Assembly (NCBI RefSeq): GCF_019175285.1
Contig: NC_056524.1
Span: forward strand, 96,217,688-96,281,687
From: Sceloporus undulatus
Taxonomy: Eukaryota; Chordata; Lepidosauria; Squamata; Phrynosomatidae
DNA: 64,000 nucleotides
Direction of reading: 5' to 3'
Shown here: one piece after another, positions 30,531 through 41,156 of the stretch
Position numbering within the stretch: the stretch's first letter is position 1
Layout: every line of letters starts with the position of its first letter
Notes under the pieces: generated by a model
The model's database searches: none
What the model was told of the DNA's origin: nothing
Seen by the model: only the letters and a program-made list of their open reading frames with translations
Position numbers and translations under genes: made by a program

Positions 30531-30725
30531 GGCTTTGACTGTTTTGTACATGGTTTTGTGAGGATTTTTTGTTGAATTGTATGATATCACTGATGTCACT
30601 CGCTTGAATGTATTGTATTGCTTTGTGCTATAGTATGTGACATGTAGCTTGTATGTTGTGAACTGCTTTGATCTGGAGGAAAACCGGTATACAAATAAAA
30701 AATATTATTATTATTATTAATAATA
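30531..30725 (+). mobile_element. LINE (CR1/L2) 3' end after the minisatellite
   Basis: Reads gtgaactgctttgatctgga, then ggaaaaccggtatacaaata and (ATT)n. The minisatellite directly abuts it, so the array may lie inside a retroposon copy. Confidence 0.55.
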
Positions 30726-31139
30726 TTAACATATATTGGGTTGAATCCACTATATGTGGGTAGGAACATAGGGTGGTGGAAATTTCAATGAAGAGTCTAT
30801 TGGTGGATCAAAGTTCTTCAGCTGTTTATGGGGAAAAAACACAAAAAAGGAAATTATCAGAAAATGTCAAATTACAGAGAATTCAGTGGGTTTTCATATG
30901 AAGTTCTGATGCCCACAGTTGCCTCACTGAAAGCAGTCATTTCCTCTGTACAAGAGCAGAAAAATGCTTCTCCTTTGTAAAGTTCCTATTTTCATGTCTT
31001 CTTAGCTGAGCTGAGAAAAAAGGGTAGCTGAGGTACTGCAAGTTGCTCTTTGTTGACAAATAGTGATTACTATGGATTAAAACCAACTGTTCATTTCAAC
31101 TAGAGTAGGCCCAATCAATAGGTCATACATACATCAGGG

Positions 31140-31449
31140 CTATCCTGGAAGAAGAGACTCCTCCCTCCATAACTGTCATCTTCCGGCCTATGAGGGAGTT
31201 GACCAGGCAGGCCCAGCTCCATAAGGGGTAGCCTGAAGAAAAAGAGCCCTCCCTCCAGTCCATCTGCCTTGGTCCAGGGCTCAGAGGGAGAGAGAATTGC
31301 TTGACTGATCCCCCCCCCCCATTCCCTCTCCCTTTTGTGTTGTGTCTCTTTTATAGATTGTAAGCTGAGGGCAGGAACCGTCTAATTTTATCCCCTCTGG
31401 TTGTAAGCCGCCCGGATTCCCAGTGATTGGGCGGCAATTAAATAAAACC

Positions 31450-31493
<44 letters not shown>
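31140..31493 (+). mobile_element. Retroposon with L2/MIR-like 3' end
   Basis: The inside reads agggagttgaccaggcaggc, then gcctgaagaaaaagagccct. The 3' part has tagattgtaagctgagggca and ggaaccgtctaattttatcc, the L2/MIR-like end, then gtaagccgcccggattccca and (ATT)n. A relative lies at 58340-58790. Confidence 0.65.
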
Positions 31494-32714
31494 TCAATTT
31501 ACTATTCCACCATTGTTTTAGTGCTTTAACTGGTATTCACAAATGAATTTAGCCCCAAGATTTCAACTGAAAACATGAGTAAAAAGTTTAGTTCCTTTTA
31601 GTTCCTTTAGGATATTACTATGGGTCTTGGAAGGAATGGTCTACTGGATACCCAATTATGTGATTCATACATTTTTCCATTCACACATATAAATGAATGA
31701 GTGAGGTACAGTTTTAGCACAGTTATCAGGTGAAGGTCCCTGCCATCATTAATCATTTTAATTGGTTTTAAAATAATTGTCCCAAATATTAGTTGGAATC
31801 TTGTTGGGCAGTTACAAATATGTAACCTACAGATATGCATTTGTAACTACTACATATTCACGATCCCTAAGTAGCCCCGATGTAGGGACTGTGAAATTTC
31901 CCCAAATCCTGTTTACTGGTAAGCAGCCACTGAGACTGACTGGAGTTCATTCCTTGTTGATCAAAATGTGGCTGCCTGATGTTTCCATCCACTCTTTTGT
32001 CAGTAACCTCTGGTACAAGGGAGATTTGCAACAGGGGTCCTCTTTCTGTCTATTGCACTGATCATGGGAGCAAAGGGGAATAGATCCCTGGCTGGTATCT
32101 TCTACATAGCACTGCAATAAACAGTGGTACATAGTACAAAATAGTCATAGAGGATTCCACCAGTTTTCTGCAGATACAAGCATGGATACAAGAATGGTGT
32201 TGGGTGTAACTGTTCTGGTGTATCGTTTTTTCTTCATTTGTTGTTTCCAGGCAGTCCTGCTTCTGAGATGGGTAACTTCTAAAAAATTCTAAAGTGGTGG
32301 GTTTTTTTTTAAAAAAAAAAATACTGAATACTGATGGCAGTGATTGTGAAAGTGGTTTGATGGTTTTGTGGAGGTGAGGTGAGCAGGTTTTTTGGGGGAA
32401 ATGACTGAGTCCTGAGAAAAGTATCTTTCCATCATATCAAGGCAGTGCTACAAATATTTAAGGTTCAGAATTTGTTACATTATAGCATATTTCTTGACCT
32501 CCAACTTCCTACCCAGAAAAGTAACAAAAGGTTCATTAAGCTGTACTGAGTCCCATTTTAGGAGAAAAGCAGGCTATAAATCAAATAAATACCCTTTAGA
32601 AAGAGCAGCTCCCTTTTTCTTAATCTCTCTCTCTCTCTCTCTCTCTCAACTCAAGGGCAGTTAACAACAGCAGCAAGAAAACAGTCATGTAAATCTGTTG
32701 ATTGATACTTTGAA
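31494..32714. other. No feature recognised apart from a (TC)n run
   Basis: Mostly ordinary AT-rich sequence. A LINE-type tail (gagaaaagcaggctataaat) ends near 32590, and (TC)n lies at 32625-32647. No exon or gene seen. Confidence 0.5.
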
Positions 32715-32821
32715 GATTAAGGGGCTTGACAGGTTGCCCCTTTCCTAGCCAGATCGGGGCTGCAGCAAACACATGCCGCGGCCCCAGTCTGGCATTTCCA
32801 GGGCAGAAAAAAGAGCCTCAA

Positions 32822-33638
32822 AAGTAGTTTTTGTGGTTTTTTCAGGCTAAGTGGCCATGTTCCAGAAAAGTTTCTTCCTGATGTTTCGCCAGCTTCTGTG
32901 GCTGGCATCTTCAGAGAATGTTTGCCTGTAAAGGACTTGGGTATATATAATGTGTGACCTGGAAAGGCAGGAGTGAATTTGCATGTACTGTATATTGTTT
33001 TTGTGTAGTATAGTGTTTTCAAACAGTATGTTATGCCCAGGATGGTTTGTGGCATGTTCTGCTACTGCTGATTTTTCTGGCTGACCCAGTCTGCAGTGTC
33101 TCTCGTGTTCCTTGATTCTTGTTTGCACACTGCGTTTGGTGGTCCCCATGTAGACTTGTCCGCAGATGCATGGTATGCGGTAATATCCTGCGGCTGTGAG
33201 AGGGTCTCTCTGGTCCTTGGCTGAGTGAAGCATTTGCTGGATTTTCTTCATCAGTTTGTAAACCATCTGAAGGTTGTGCTTCCTCATCACTTTGGCTATT
33301 CTGTCTGTGACTCCTCTGATGTATTGTAAAAATACCTTCCCTTTGGGTGGCTGCTTGTCTTCACTTCTCTGGGTTTTCCTGGGCCTGGCATCCCTTCTGA
33401 TGTCTGAGCAGGAATAACCATTGGCCTGTAGAGCCCGGTACAGATGTTTCAGTTCATCTTCCAAGAAGTTGGGTTCGCAGATGTGTTTTGCTTGGTCCGC
33501 AGCTGCGGACAAGTCTACATAGGGACCACCAAATGATGAAACATCAGGAAGAAACTTTTCTGGAACATTGCCACATAGCCCAAAAAGCCCACAAAAAACT
33601 ATGGATGCCGGCCATGAAAGCCTTTGACTTTACAGCCT
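32822..33638 (-). mobile_element. Penelope-like retroelement, 3' part with GIY-YIG endonuclease
   Basis: Minus-strand frame 33512-32847 encodes a Penelope C-terminus. Residues about 115-165 read AAGYYRIPCICGQVYMG, then TKRSVQTRIKEHERH and ATNHPGHNILFENTIL. This is the GIY-YIG nuclease core (YYR and VYMG for GIY and YIG, Arg in the TRIKEH helix) with the Cys pair typical of Penelope. The reverse transcriptase is missing. Inverted terminal pieces (32830-32915 and 33533-33632) flank it, and an 11-base target duplication (gcctcaaaagt) surrounds it. Penelope elements have no capsid or envelope. Confidence 0.8.
32878..32915 (-). ncRNA. Hammerhead-like core in Penelope terminus, diverged
   Basis: The minus strand reads CTGAAGA, TGCCAGC, CACAGAA, GCTGGC, GAAAC, ATC. 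The core is kept, but the short stem III is mispaired (C against A), which fits CpG decay of an ACGTC ancestor. A third, more decayed copy is at 55132-55169. Confidence 0.5.
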
Positions 33639-33860
33639 CAAAAGTGTTTTTGAACTCTGGAAAGGGTGTTTGGCAGCACTTCTTTAGCACTGCATTGTAT
33701 GGGCACAGCACTGGAGGAGCTCTATGACACCATGTGCCATGTGGAGTGGTGTGCGATATCATGGAGCCCCGAGGAGGAGTCAGGGCATGTGTCATCTGGA
33801 TGCGACACCCTGACTGCCCTCAGGCTGGCCTTAATGGGCCTAAGAGACACATTTTAAAGT

Positions 33861-35394
33861 CCTCACTAAGTACCTTGCATGAAAACAACTACAAAATACA
33901 GATTTGCATTCATTTCAAGCCATATTCTAAAACAATAAATGACAAAGCACCACTCTAAATTTTATATATACAAATCAGTAACAATGAAAGAGGAAGTTTT
34001 CTGAAAGAAATGCATTTCCAAAGCTGGTATATTAGTCTGTACCACACTATTAGGGCATATATATTATATACAAGGGGATTCTATGAGATGTGGGGCTATT
34101 ACTGACTTTAGCTCCCATGGTCGTTTATCTGGTTGCCGTTACAGATTCATCTGTAAGCAGCATCTCCATCATGGATCTCAAGAGGTAGGCATGTTTACTG
34201 AAGCATAATAAATCCAGCAACTGTATGATGCCACTGAGCAAATAGAAACTGATAACAGAAAGAAAAATACCTTGGGCCAGTTTTGGACCCTTCCCTCTTT
34301 TTTGTGTGAAACTCAATCTTTTGTAAGTTTCATAATTTCTCCTTTAAATTCCTTTATATATTTTATTATATAACACCCTACTCACCACTTCCTCTCCCAG
34401 ACTGTAAAAATACAGTAACAATAAATTAAATAGCTAACAATTTCCTGCTCTTTCATGATATCCAGAATCTGCCCTAGAAGGGTGTAATGTGGCATGTAAG
34501 GGTCATGTTTCCCAATCCTGGCTCTGGGTGAAATTAATTTTAAGAAGCAGATTCTTTTTCTCCTTTCACAGAGCAGTATCTTTCTTTCTGTCTTGTGACA
34601 GAAGACAACTGTAATTGCATTAGTGGTCTTTGATATCCTAGTTTCCTCTTTCAGTCTAAAAACTGGATTTCCGGTTAACCATGTTGAGCAGTATTCAACC
34701 TGCATTTTCACCAGCGGAAGGAGAGATTGGGAGATCCTCTCTCTACAGCTGCCCCCAGACATCCTCAGATTCTCCACAATTGATTTTCAGGAAACACAGA
34801 GGACTGTAGAGAGAAGGAAGGACAATTTATGTGGCAACCACCAGCATAAACTTGAATTTAGTCCATATTACCTCAAGATGGTACATATAGGTTCACACTA
34901 TAACTCATTTTCAGGAATTTGATCATGCCAAATTTGCCAAATTTGAAGCCATAAAGCAGCATAGTATTAAAATATTATGTTAACACTTTGAAATATTCAC
35001 CACTGGATGGCATAACTGTTCAGTCTACAATATTTCTCTTCTATTTGCTTTTTGTTATTAGCAGTGCAAGTGCCAGAATGAGAAATGGATCTACATATCT
35101 AACTACCTACCTACCTATGTCTCCCAGACCCACTTTCATCATTCCTATTTTTAAAGATGCAAATATAAAACCTGAAGAGGCATAGGTTTTTAAAATATTT
35201 TAAAATCTACATCTTTGTCCCACTTCTGCCACCTGCTGGGAAAATGATATTTAAAATATTTCAAATCCCAGAATCCAGAGCCAGGCAGTACTTTTACTGA
35301 ATCACTATATAAGAAATATGAAGAGGAAAACAAAACTGCTTGGTTGGTAAAGTCATAAAGTCTGGTCAATCAGCATTGTAAGACTGAACAGTCA
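33861..35394. other. No gene recognised
   Basis: A 131-codon minus-strand reading frame at 34382-34777 has no recognisable motif, no splice context and a length that chance allows here. Nothing else stands out. Confidence 0.4.
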
Positions 35395-35650
35395 CAGCTC
35401 AATCATAGCCCCAAAACACACGGGCCAAAAGAAGCAGCTTCTGGATGCTTTGGGGCATCATGTTTACATGACACATGCCCTCAAAATGGCCAGAAGGTGC
35501 TCTGAGGCTGCCAAAGACAGCCTGAAGCCACCACAAAAAGGAGCAGTTCATATCTAGCTTTTGGCAGTGGCTGGCTTGGGGCTGTGTGCCGGTTACCATG
35601 GTCCTGGCCTGATCGTGGCTGGAGCGGCCAGAGGCTGCTCTTTATTGGCC
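35395..35650 (+). mobile_element. MITE family C, copy 1
   Basis: Reads acacacgggccaaaagaagc, then gcatcatgtttacatgacac, then cctgatcgtggctggagcgg. The same order recurs at 47648-47940 and reversed at 52365-52630. Confidence 0.55.
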
Positions 35651-35904
35651 ACATAGTGCTATAAGTGTGTAGTGTGAGTGGGCTCCTGTCATGCAGGTGT
35701 CTGGTTTCACCTAGAATAGTTGGAATAAAGCTTTCATTAGATGGCCAAAGTCAAGGTACAGTATCAATGTATAAAACATCTAATATGTATACATGTAAAC
35801 CAAAACCCACAAGAAGAGAACAAACTCTAAAGATAAGAAGGACCACTGGCAAAGCAATCCTTCTAGAAATTGGCTTAGCCTGGCCCAGATCTAATACCTA
35901 ATTT

Positions 35905-36010
35905 ATCATAGATTTGGAAGAGACAACAAAGGTCATCTAGTCCAACTCTCCCTGCAATGCAGGAAAACACAAATAAAAGCACTTGTAACAGATGACCACC
36001 AGGAGCCTAC
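35905..36010 (-). mobile_element. CR1 LINE fragment, antisense
   Basis: Reads atcatagatttggaagagac, then gtcatctagtccaactctcc, then gcaatgcaggaaaacacaaa, the classic antisense CR1 phrase. Confidence 0.65.
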
Positions 36011-36181
36011 TGGCTTGAGTGCACATATCCAATTGGCAGGTTTGTGAAGGCCCACGTCCCACTCTCTGAATATCTGCTGGTGGCACTCCTTATCAAGCTG
36101 TGGGTATAGCTCCTTCGCTCAGGAATGAGTGAGTGAGAAATTGATCAGGGGAAGACTAATATTCACATTGGTCTGTCTAAT

Positions 36182-36556
36182 TTGTTGCTGTTGTATGGCT
36201 CCAAGATGTTTCTAACTTATAGTGACCCTAAGATAAATACAGTATATCATAGGGATTTCTTATGCAAACAAAAATCCATCAGTGATACCTTTATTGGCCA
36301 ACTGAAATGCACAATATACTTGTTGCAAGCTTTTGAAGCTTCATGGACTTCTTCGTCAGGTAAGATGCTACAAACCAAACAGGGTTTTTCTTGGAAAGCT
36401 TTCTTCAGAGGGGGTTTGCTATTGCCATTCTCTGAGGCTGAGAGAGTATGACTTGCCCAAGCTCACCCAGTGGGTTTCCAATGCTGAGTGAGGGTTTGAT
36501 CCCTGATCTCCAGATTTGTAGCCCAGCACTCAAACCACTACACGACACGGGCTCTA
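36182..36556 (-). mobile_element. tRNA-type SINE, antisense, with an insertion
   Basis: SINE body at 36182-36265 and 36375-36556 (ctgaggctgagagagtatga, then tcacccagtgggtttccaat, then ctcaaaccactacacgacac). Between, about 36266-36374 is foreign: cagtgatacctttattggcc, then gttgcaagcttttgaagctt, then acttcttcgtcagg, a vertebrate repeat whose minus strand has a CTGACGA core like that of the Penelope termini. Confidence 0.65.
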
Positions 36557-39500
36557 TATGAAAAATACAGTGGTCGGGGTGGGGAGGAGAATGAAACCCA
36601 ATAATAGTTTCAAAATCATCTAAAATGCTTCAAATTCAGACCATCTCAGCAAAGAGCAGCAAAAAGTGGCTCCTCTTCTGAGAGGTCCAGCACACTCTAG
36701 ACCCATGAGAAGATCTACAAACCAGCAAACTATGAAGCAAAGATAAAGTTTCATCTTTGGGGCACTTCCCAATATAAATAATCCATATTTTCCTCCAATT
36801 TCAATTACCAGTTCATTAGGAATTTTCTATCAATCAGTTTGGTTCTCAACTGATAACTGGATCAAAAACTTTAATAGTTTCTTTGTTCCCTTTTTTCTTA
36901 ATTAGGCCTTTATTTCAAACTTTTCTTATAAAAATATAAGCATCATACATTTCTATACCTTAAAGTTCATCCCTTCTGCTAACAAACAATTCTGTCAGAC
37001 ACCATAAACCTGTTTTCCCATTTTTACTGAACCTCAACCATTAAAAAGTTTCTAGAAATTCAAATTTATTAGAGAAAACTAATGGTAAAGCTCAAGCCAA
37101 CTGACAGGAGTTTAAAAAGAAAGTTTATAAGTAACTTAAGTAAAACTCCTGTGTCCTTCCCTTGACTCTCTAACAAGCATATAAAAAGGTCCCAAAATCC
37201 TATTCCTCTACAATAAGAAAATATGAATAAAAAATAATATCAGTAACTAACTATAGCCTACAATCCTTAGAATTTTTTAAAATTAAAATAAGTGAACCTT
37301 AATCACCCATCCATCACCTATATTATATTGATGGTGGTGGGTAACTTTTATTATTGTAAAGAAACAACTGCAAGGCAATAAATATTATAAATTTAATATT
37401 ATAATATTAAAAATTACCTTATAAATTTATAAAAATGCAACCAAAATAGCAATAAAATGTAACTAAAACTTCAACTAAAACTTAAAAACAACAACACATA
37501 TATTGGATTCCTGACTTTCTCTGTATTATTTTAGTTAAACAAGGACAGTTTAGATGAACATTTATTGTTTTCCAAAAAAATATTTAATAGGGGAGAGGGG
37601 AATTCAATGTTAAATCTCTATTTATTTATTTGTATTATTTTCAAATATTCTTCATTAGCTTATGAGGAGGGATCCTTGCTTCCTGTCTGTCTTCCCATTT
37701 TGTGTTCTGCATTCTATCCTCAAAATCAGACTCTGCTCTCTAATTAGGTTTGGCACAAATGTCAAAATCCATCATGACATTTATGAACCAAAGTTTCAGT
37801 TCCCTGAAAGTAGTTTTTAGGCCTGGGCTAGGTTTTACTTGTTGAAAGCACTCTAAGGCATAAAATAGATGCAATTGTAGTCATGCTCTTCTGGTGTTCT
37901 CCCTATAAACAACTGGTTGGTCGCTGTATAAACATTGATCCAGCATTGCTCTTCACATATTATTAAAATTCCAAATTAGTATATATATATATTTTTAAGA
38001 AAATGAATTTCTGATGTTGTATTTGTGCCCACTTATTCTTCTTTGCAGAGAATGGCCCATTCATTGATCCCATATGGAATGAAGAATAACATTACCAACA
38101 AATGAGAACATATATCACATTGTAGGGTCTGCATGTTAATGAACCTCTGCACATGATATATTACTATCTGCAATAGTATTAATAGACTAGATATGGAGAC
38201 AGGGTGGTGTCTTGTCTTATAGCAGCATTTGTTCCCAGTGATTTTATTTTTGTTATCTGTCTAGCTATTACTGAGTTGGCTGGGGACACTGTACAAGCAC
38301 ACTGCCACCCCTTTATTAGTGAACATGAAGTGCCATTGTCCATGAATGTAAACTCTTGATGATACATTTTGGTAATTTTAGTTTGAAGATGTAGCTGGTA
38401 GCAACTGGGGTTCTGCTGATTTCTTTTCAAGGTCTTTCCTGGAATGAGATGCTTATTGGAATCAGTTCTGAGAAATACTCCAGTTGTGAGTCAAGTCTGA
38501 ACAGATGCAGTCATACTGTAGGACTAGGCAACAGCACAATCTGAAAGATTTTCAAAAGTCAGTAGGCTTCCTACTATGCTCATTATATAGTTGCACAAAA
38601 GTATCTAGGAAAGAAATATGTTGTGTAGACTGCTGTAGCCTAAAGTTGATGGTGGAGTTCAAATTATTGATGTTCTGGTAGAATTTCTCAACAGATGCTA
38701 TCTATACACTAACCAGCCATCACCGCATGTGGTATGCACAATAGGTAGCCAATAGTAGCCCATTCATTCAGTGGAGGTCAGTAGCTGTGTCTCAAATCTC
38801 TTTCCTAAGTACTACCAGATCATAGAACAGTTACTTTTTTGAACGTCCACTCCCAGAATTCCAGCCAGTGTGGCCAGTGTTGACATGCATTTGGGTATAG
38901 TACCATGTATCAGCACATCATTATAACTCAGGATTTTGATAACATTTAAGTAGAACATCTCCTTAGGCGATTTTGAGAAGTTTCTCATGGTAAAAATGTA
39001 TATAGAACATTCAGGGTGGAAAAATTCCTTGAGTATATTATTCAAAAGCCTAGCAAGCATCCTCATGAAGTGAAACAATTAAATTGTGGCAAAGGCATAT
39101 GCCATAGTGTTAAAGTACTACAGGTTGTATAGAGTTATTTGTAGTGTCTCCATCTTGGCAGAAACTTCTTAGAACCTTAATGATTTGCATCTTGAAAAAT
39201 AAATGGGGAAATATAAATGTTACTGAAAAATAAAAGGAATATAAACATAGGGAAAACAGGGTTGAGCAATATTTTTTTTATTGCTGTAGGACATTCAAAT
39301 CTTCTGCAGCTGTTTCTCTTAAACATAGTGGGTCTAAACTTTTGGCCTGTAGTATCTGTTTAACATTGCCATCAGATAAAGCTTCATATGTCTAGACAGC
39401 CAAAAGTTATTTTTATGTTATGTAATGCGTATTTGCATTTATTGAGAAAGATATATTTGGCTATTCCCATGCATATGAAAAATCACCCAGTTAAAGCCCA

Positions 39501-39916
39501 CATTTTACAGATGAAAAGAGGGCTTGTGATGGAACAGCATCAGAGTCAAAAGACAACACATTTACTGGGAGTAAGCCCCATTAAATTTACTGGGGCTTAC
39601 TTCCAAATAGACCGCTATAATTGCATTGTTAATTTAAATGAAAAATTGGTCTTGCAGAGGCAGTCTCTAACTGCACAGGAAGCACCCTTCTCATGCACAT
39701 TGCCTGTCTGCTTGTCTTTCTAGGAATGACCCCTAACTGGCGTTCTCACTTAGGGAGGTGTTGTCACCTTTCATCAGAAATGTCTGAAATGTGCAAAGTT
39801 ACTGTATTTATCGTTCCCACAAAAATGGGAAATTACAAGTATATAATGAAATGGTAAGGAAATTTCACATTACCCAGAAAGATTAAACTTGGTACACATA
39901 TAATCCAAAGTAACAC
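36557..39916. other. AT-rich stretch, no gene recognised
   Basis: 36800-37560 is A/T-rich and may be old LINE sequence. 38800-38890 has the repeat-like phrase cactcccagaattccagcca. No splice-bounded reading frame convinced me. Confidence 0.4.
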
Positions 39917-39917
39917 T

Positions 39918-40098
39918 GGTGTTTATCACACTATACTCTTATAGTGCTACTATTCCACTTTAACTGCTCTAGCTGCCTCCTGTTGCATTCTGGGATTTGC
40001 AGTTTTAAGGAGGGATATTTAGAATTCTCAGGCAGAGAGAATTCTATAAGAGTATAGTGTGATAAACACCACTATAAGAGTATAGTGTGATAAACACC
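39918..40098. mobile_element. MITE family B variant with a duplicated end
   Basis: Inverted ends ggtgtttatcacactatact and agtatagtgtgataaacacc (39918-39946 and 40044-40070). The right end is repeated once more in tandem at 40071-40098. The core is the family B palindrome (actttaactgctctagctgc). Confidence 0.75.
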
Positions 40099-40632
40099 AC
40101 TGAATACTTAAAATGGTTGCAAATGTAACATTTGTACATTGTACATCACCTCCCTTACATTTGAACTTTGCTTCTTCAAAATGGGGAACAGAAAATGTAG
40201 TTAAAAATGGTTCAACATTATCTAGAAAGTGCAAACTGACTATACACATAGGATGAAAGAGCTTCCTGCAAAAGTCTGAAGAATATTAATTAAGACTTGT
40301 AGCTATTTATGATGGTGTCTCAATGAATTAGCCTAATTAAAACTTAAACAAATTGCATTTTCTTTTAATCAGTCTGCACAGAAGAAAAGCCACTCTTATC
40401 ATGTTCCCTCTTCTTTATGCACGCCACTGATTTAATACACTAAAAAGAAGAGAATACAATATTCCACAAACCCTTATCAGCCAAGATGAATGGATAAAAA
40501 ACAGCTGATTAGTCAAGTTATTTAAATACGCTGGATTACAGCACCATAGGTATTGCATATCTTGGTGAAGCATTGTTTCCTTCAATTTAGACATGAGCTA
40601 AGATAGCTTGTTTTTTTTCTTTTCTTTTTAGA

Positions 40633-40822
40633 TGCTCACAAAGATTTCCAAGACAAAGCTGAAGACCTATTCTTTAGATTTCAACACCTCACTGATGAGC
40701 ATTTTAGAATTTATGTCACCTTTGTCGAAGGTAGAACCTATAATCACACTGAGATTTATCTCATAATCACATACAGAACAGATTCCTGTCCCAAGTCTCC
40801 TGAACACCATACTTCTGAGTAA
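40633..40822 (+). other. Candidate orphan exon or chance reading frame
   Basis: After a strong pyrimidine tract and AG (cttttctttttag) a frame runs 63 residues to TAA: DAHKDFQDKAEDLFFRF, then DEHFRIYVTFVEGRTYN. An internal GT donor follows GTCGAAG. No family is recognised and no partner exon is seen, so chance is likely. Confidence 0.15.
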
Positions 40823-41156
40823 TCCTTTTAATCACCTTGACTCTTTAAAGAACTAAACAAAGTACATATCATTTGATATCATGTATTTCATATTTTTCTA
40901 GAAAAGAAATAAATAGCTGGTTCAGGACCACTATTATGGGAGAAGGCTTTTGTTTAACCCTTCACTACTGTGCCAGAATCCTAATGGAAATGAACTCTCC
41001 TCTTCCCCACCACCACAATCCTGAAGCTAATGATATTGGATGAGAAGCTGACATGGATCCCAATAGTGGCTGGTGGATCCCTTGTCAGCTGGACAGTTAA
41101 TCCACTTTGGGTTTTAATCTGGGGATGCATCTTGACAACAGAAATAATGTATTTTC

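Larger units (their letters stand above)
32715..33860. mobile_element. GC-rich non-autonomous DNA element split by a Penelope insertion
   Basis: 32715-32821 (ttgcccctttcctagccaga, then cggggctgcagcaaacacat) and 33639-33860 are the two halves. The phrase gcctcaaaagt is present on both sides of the insertion as its target duplication. Confidence 0.55.

Noticed and set aside
34382-34777. 131-codon minus-strand reading frame
   Set aside because: No domain, no splice context and no similarity I recognise. A frame this long can arise by chance in 64 kb searched in six frames.
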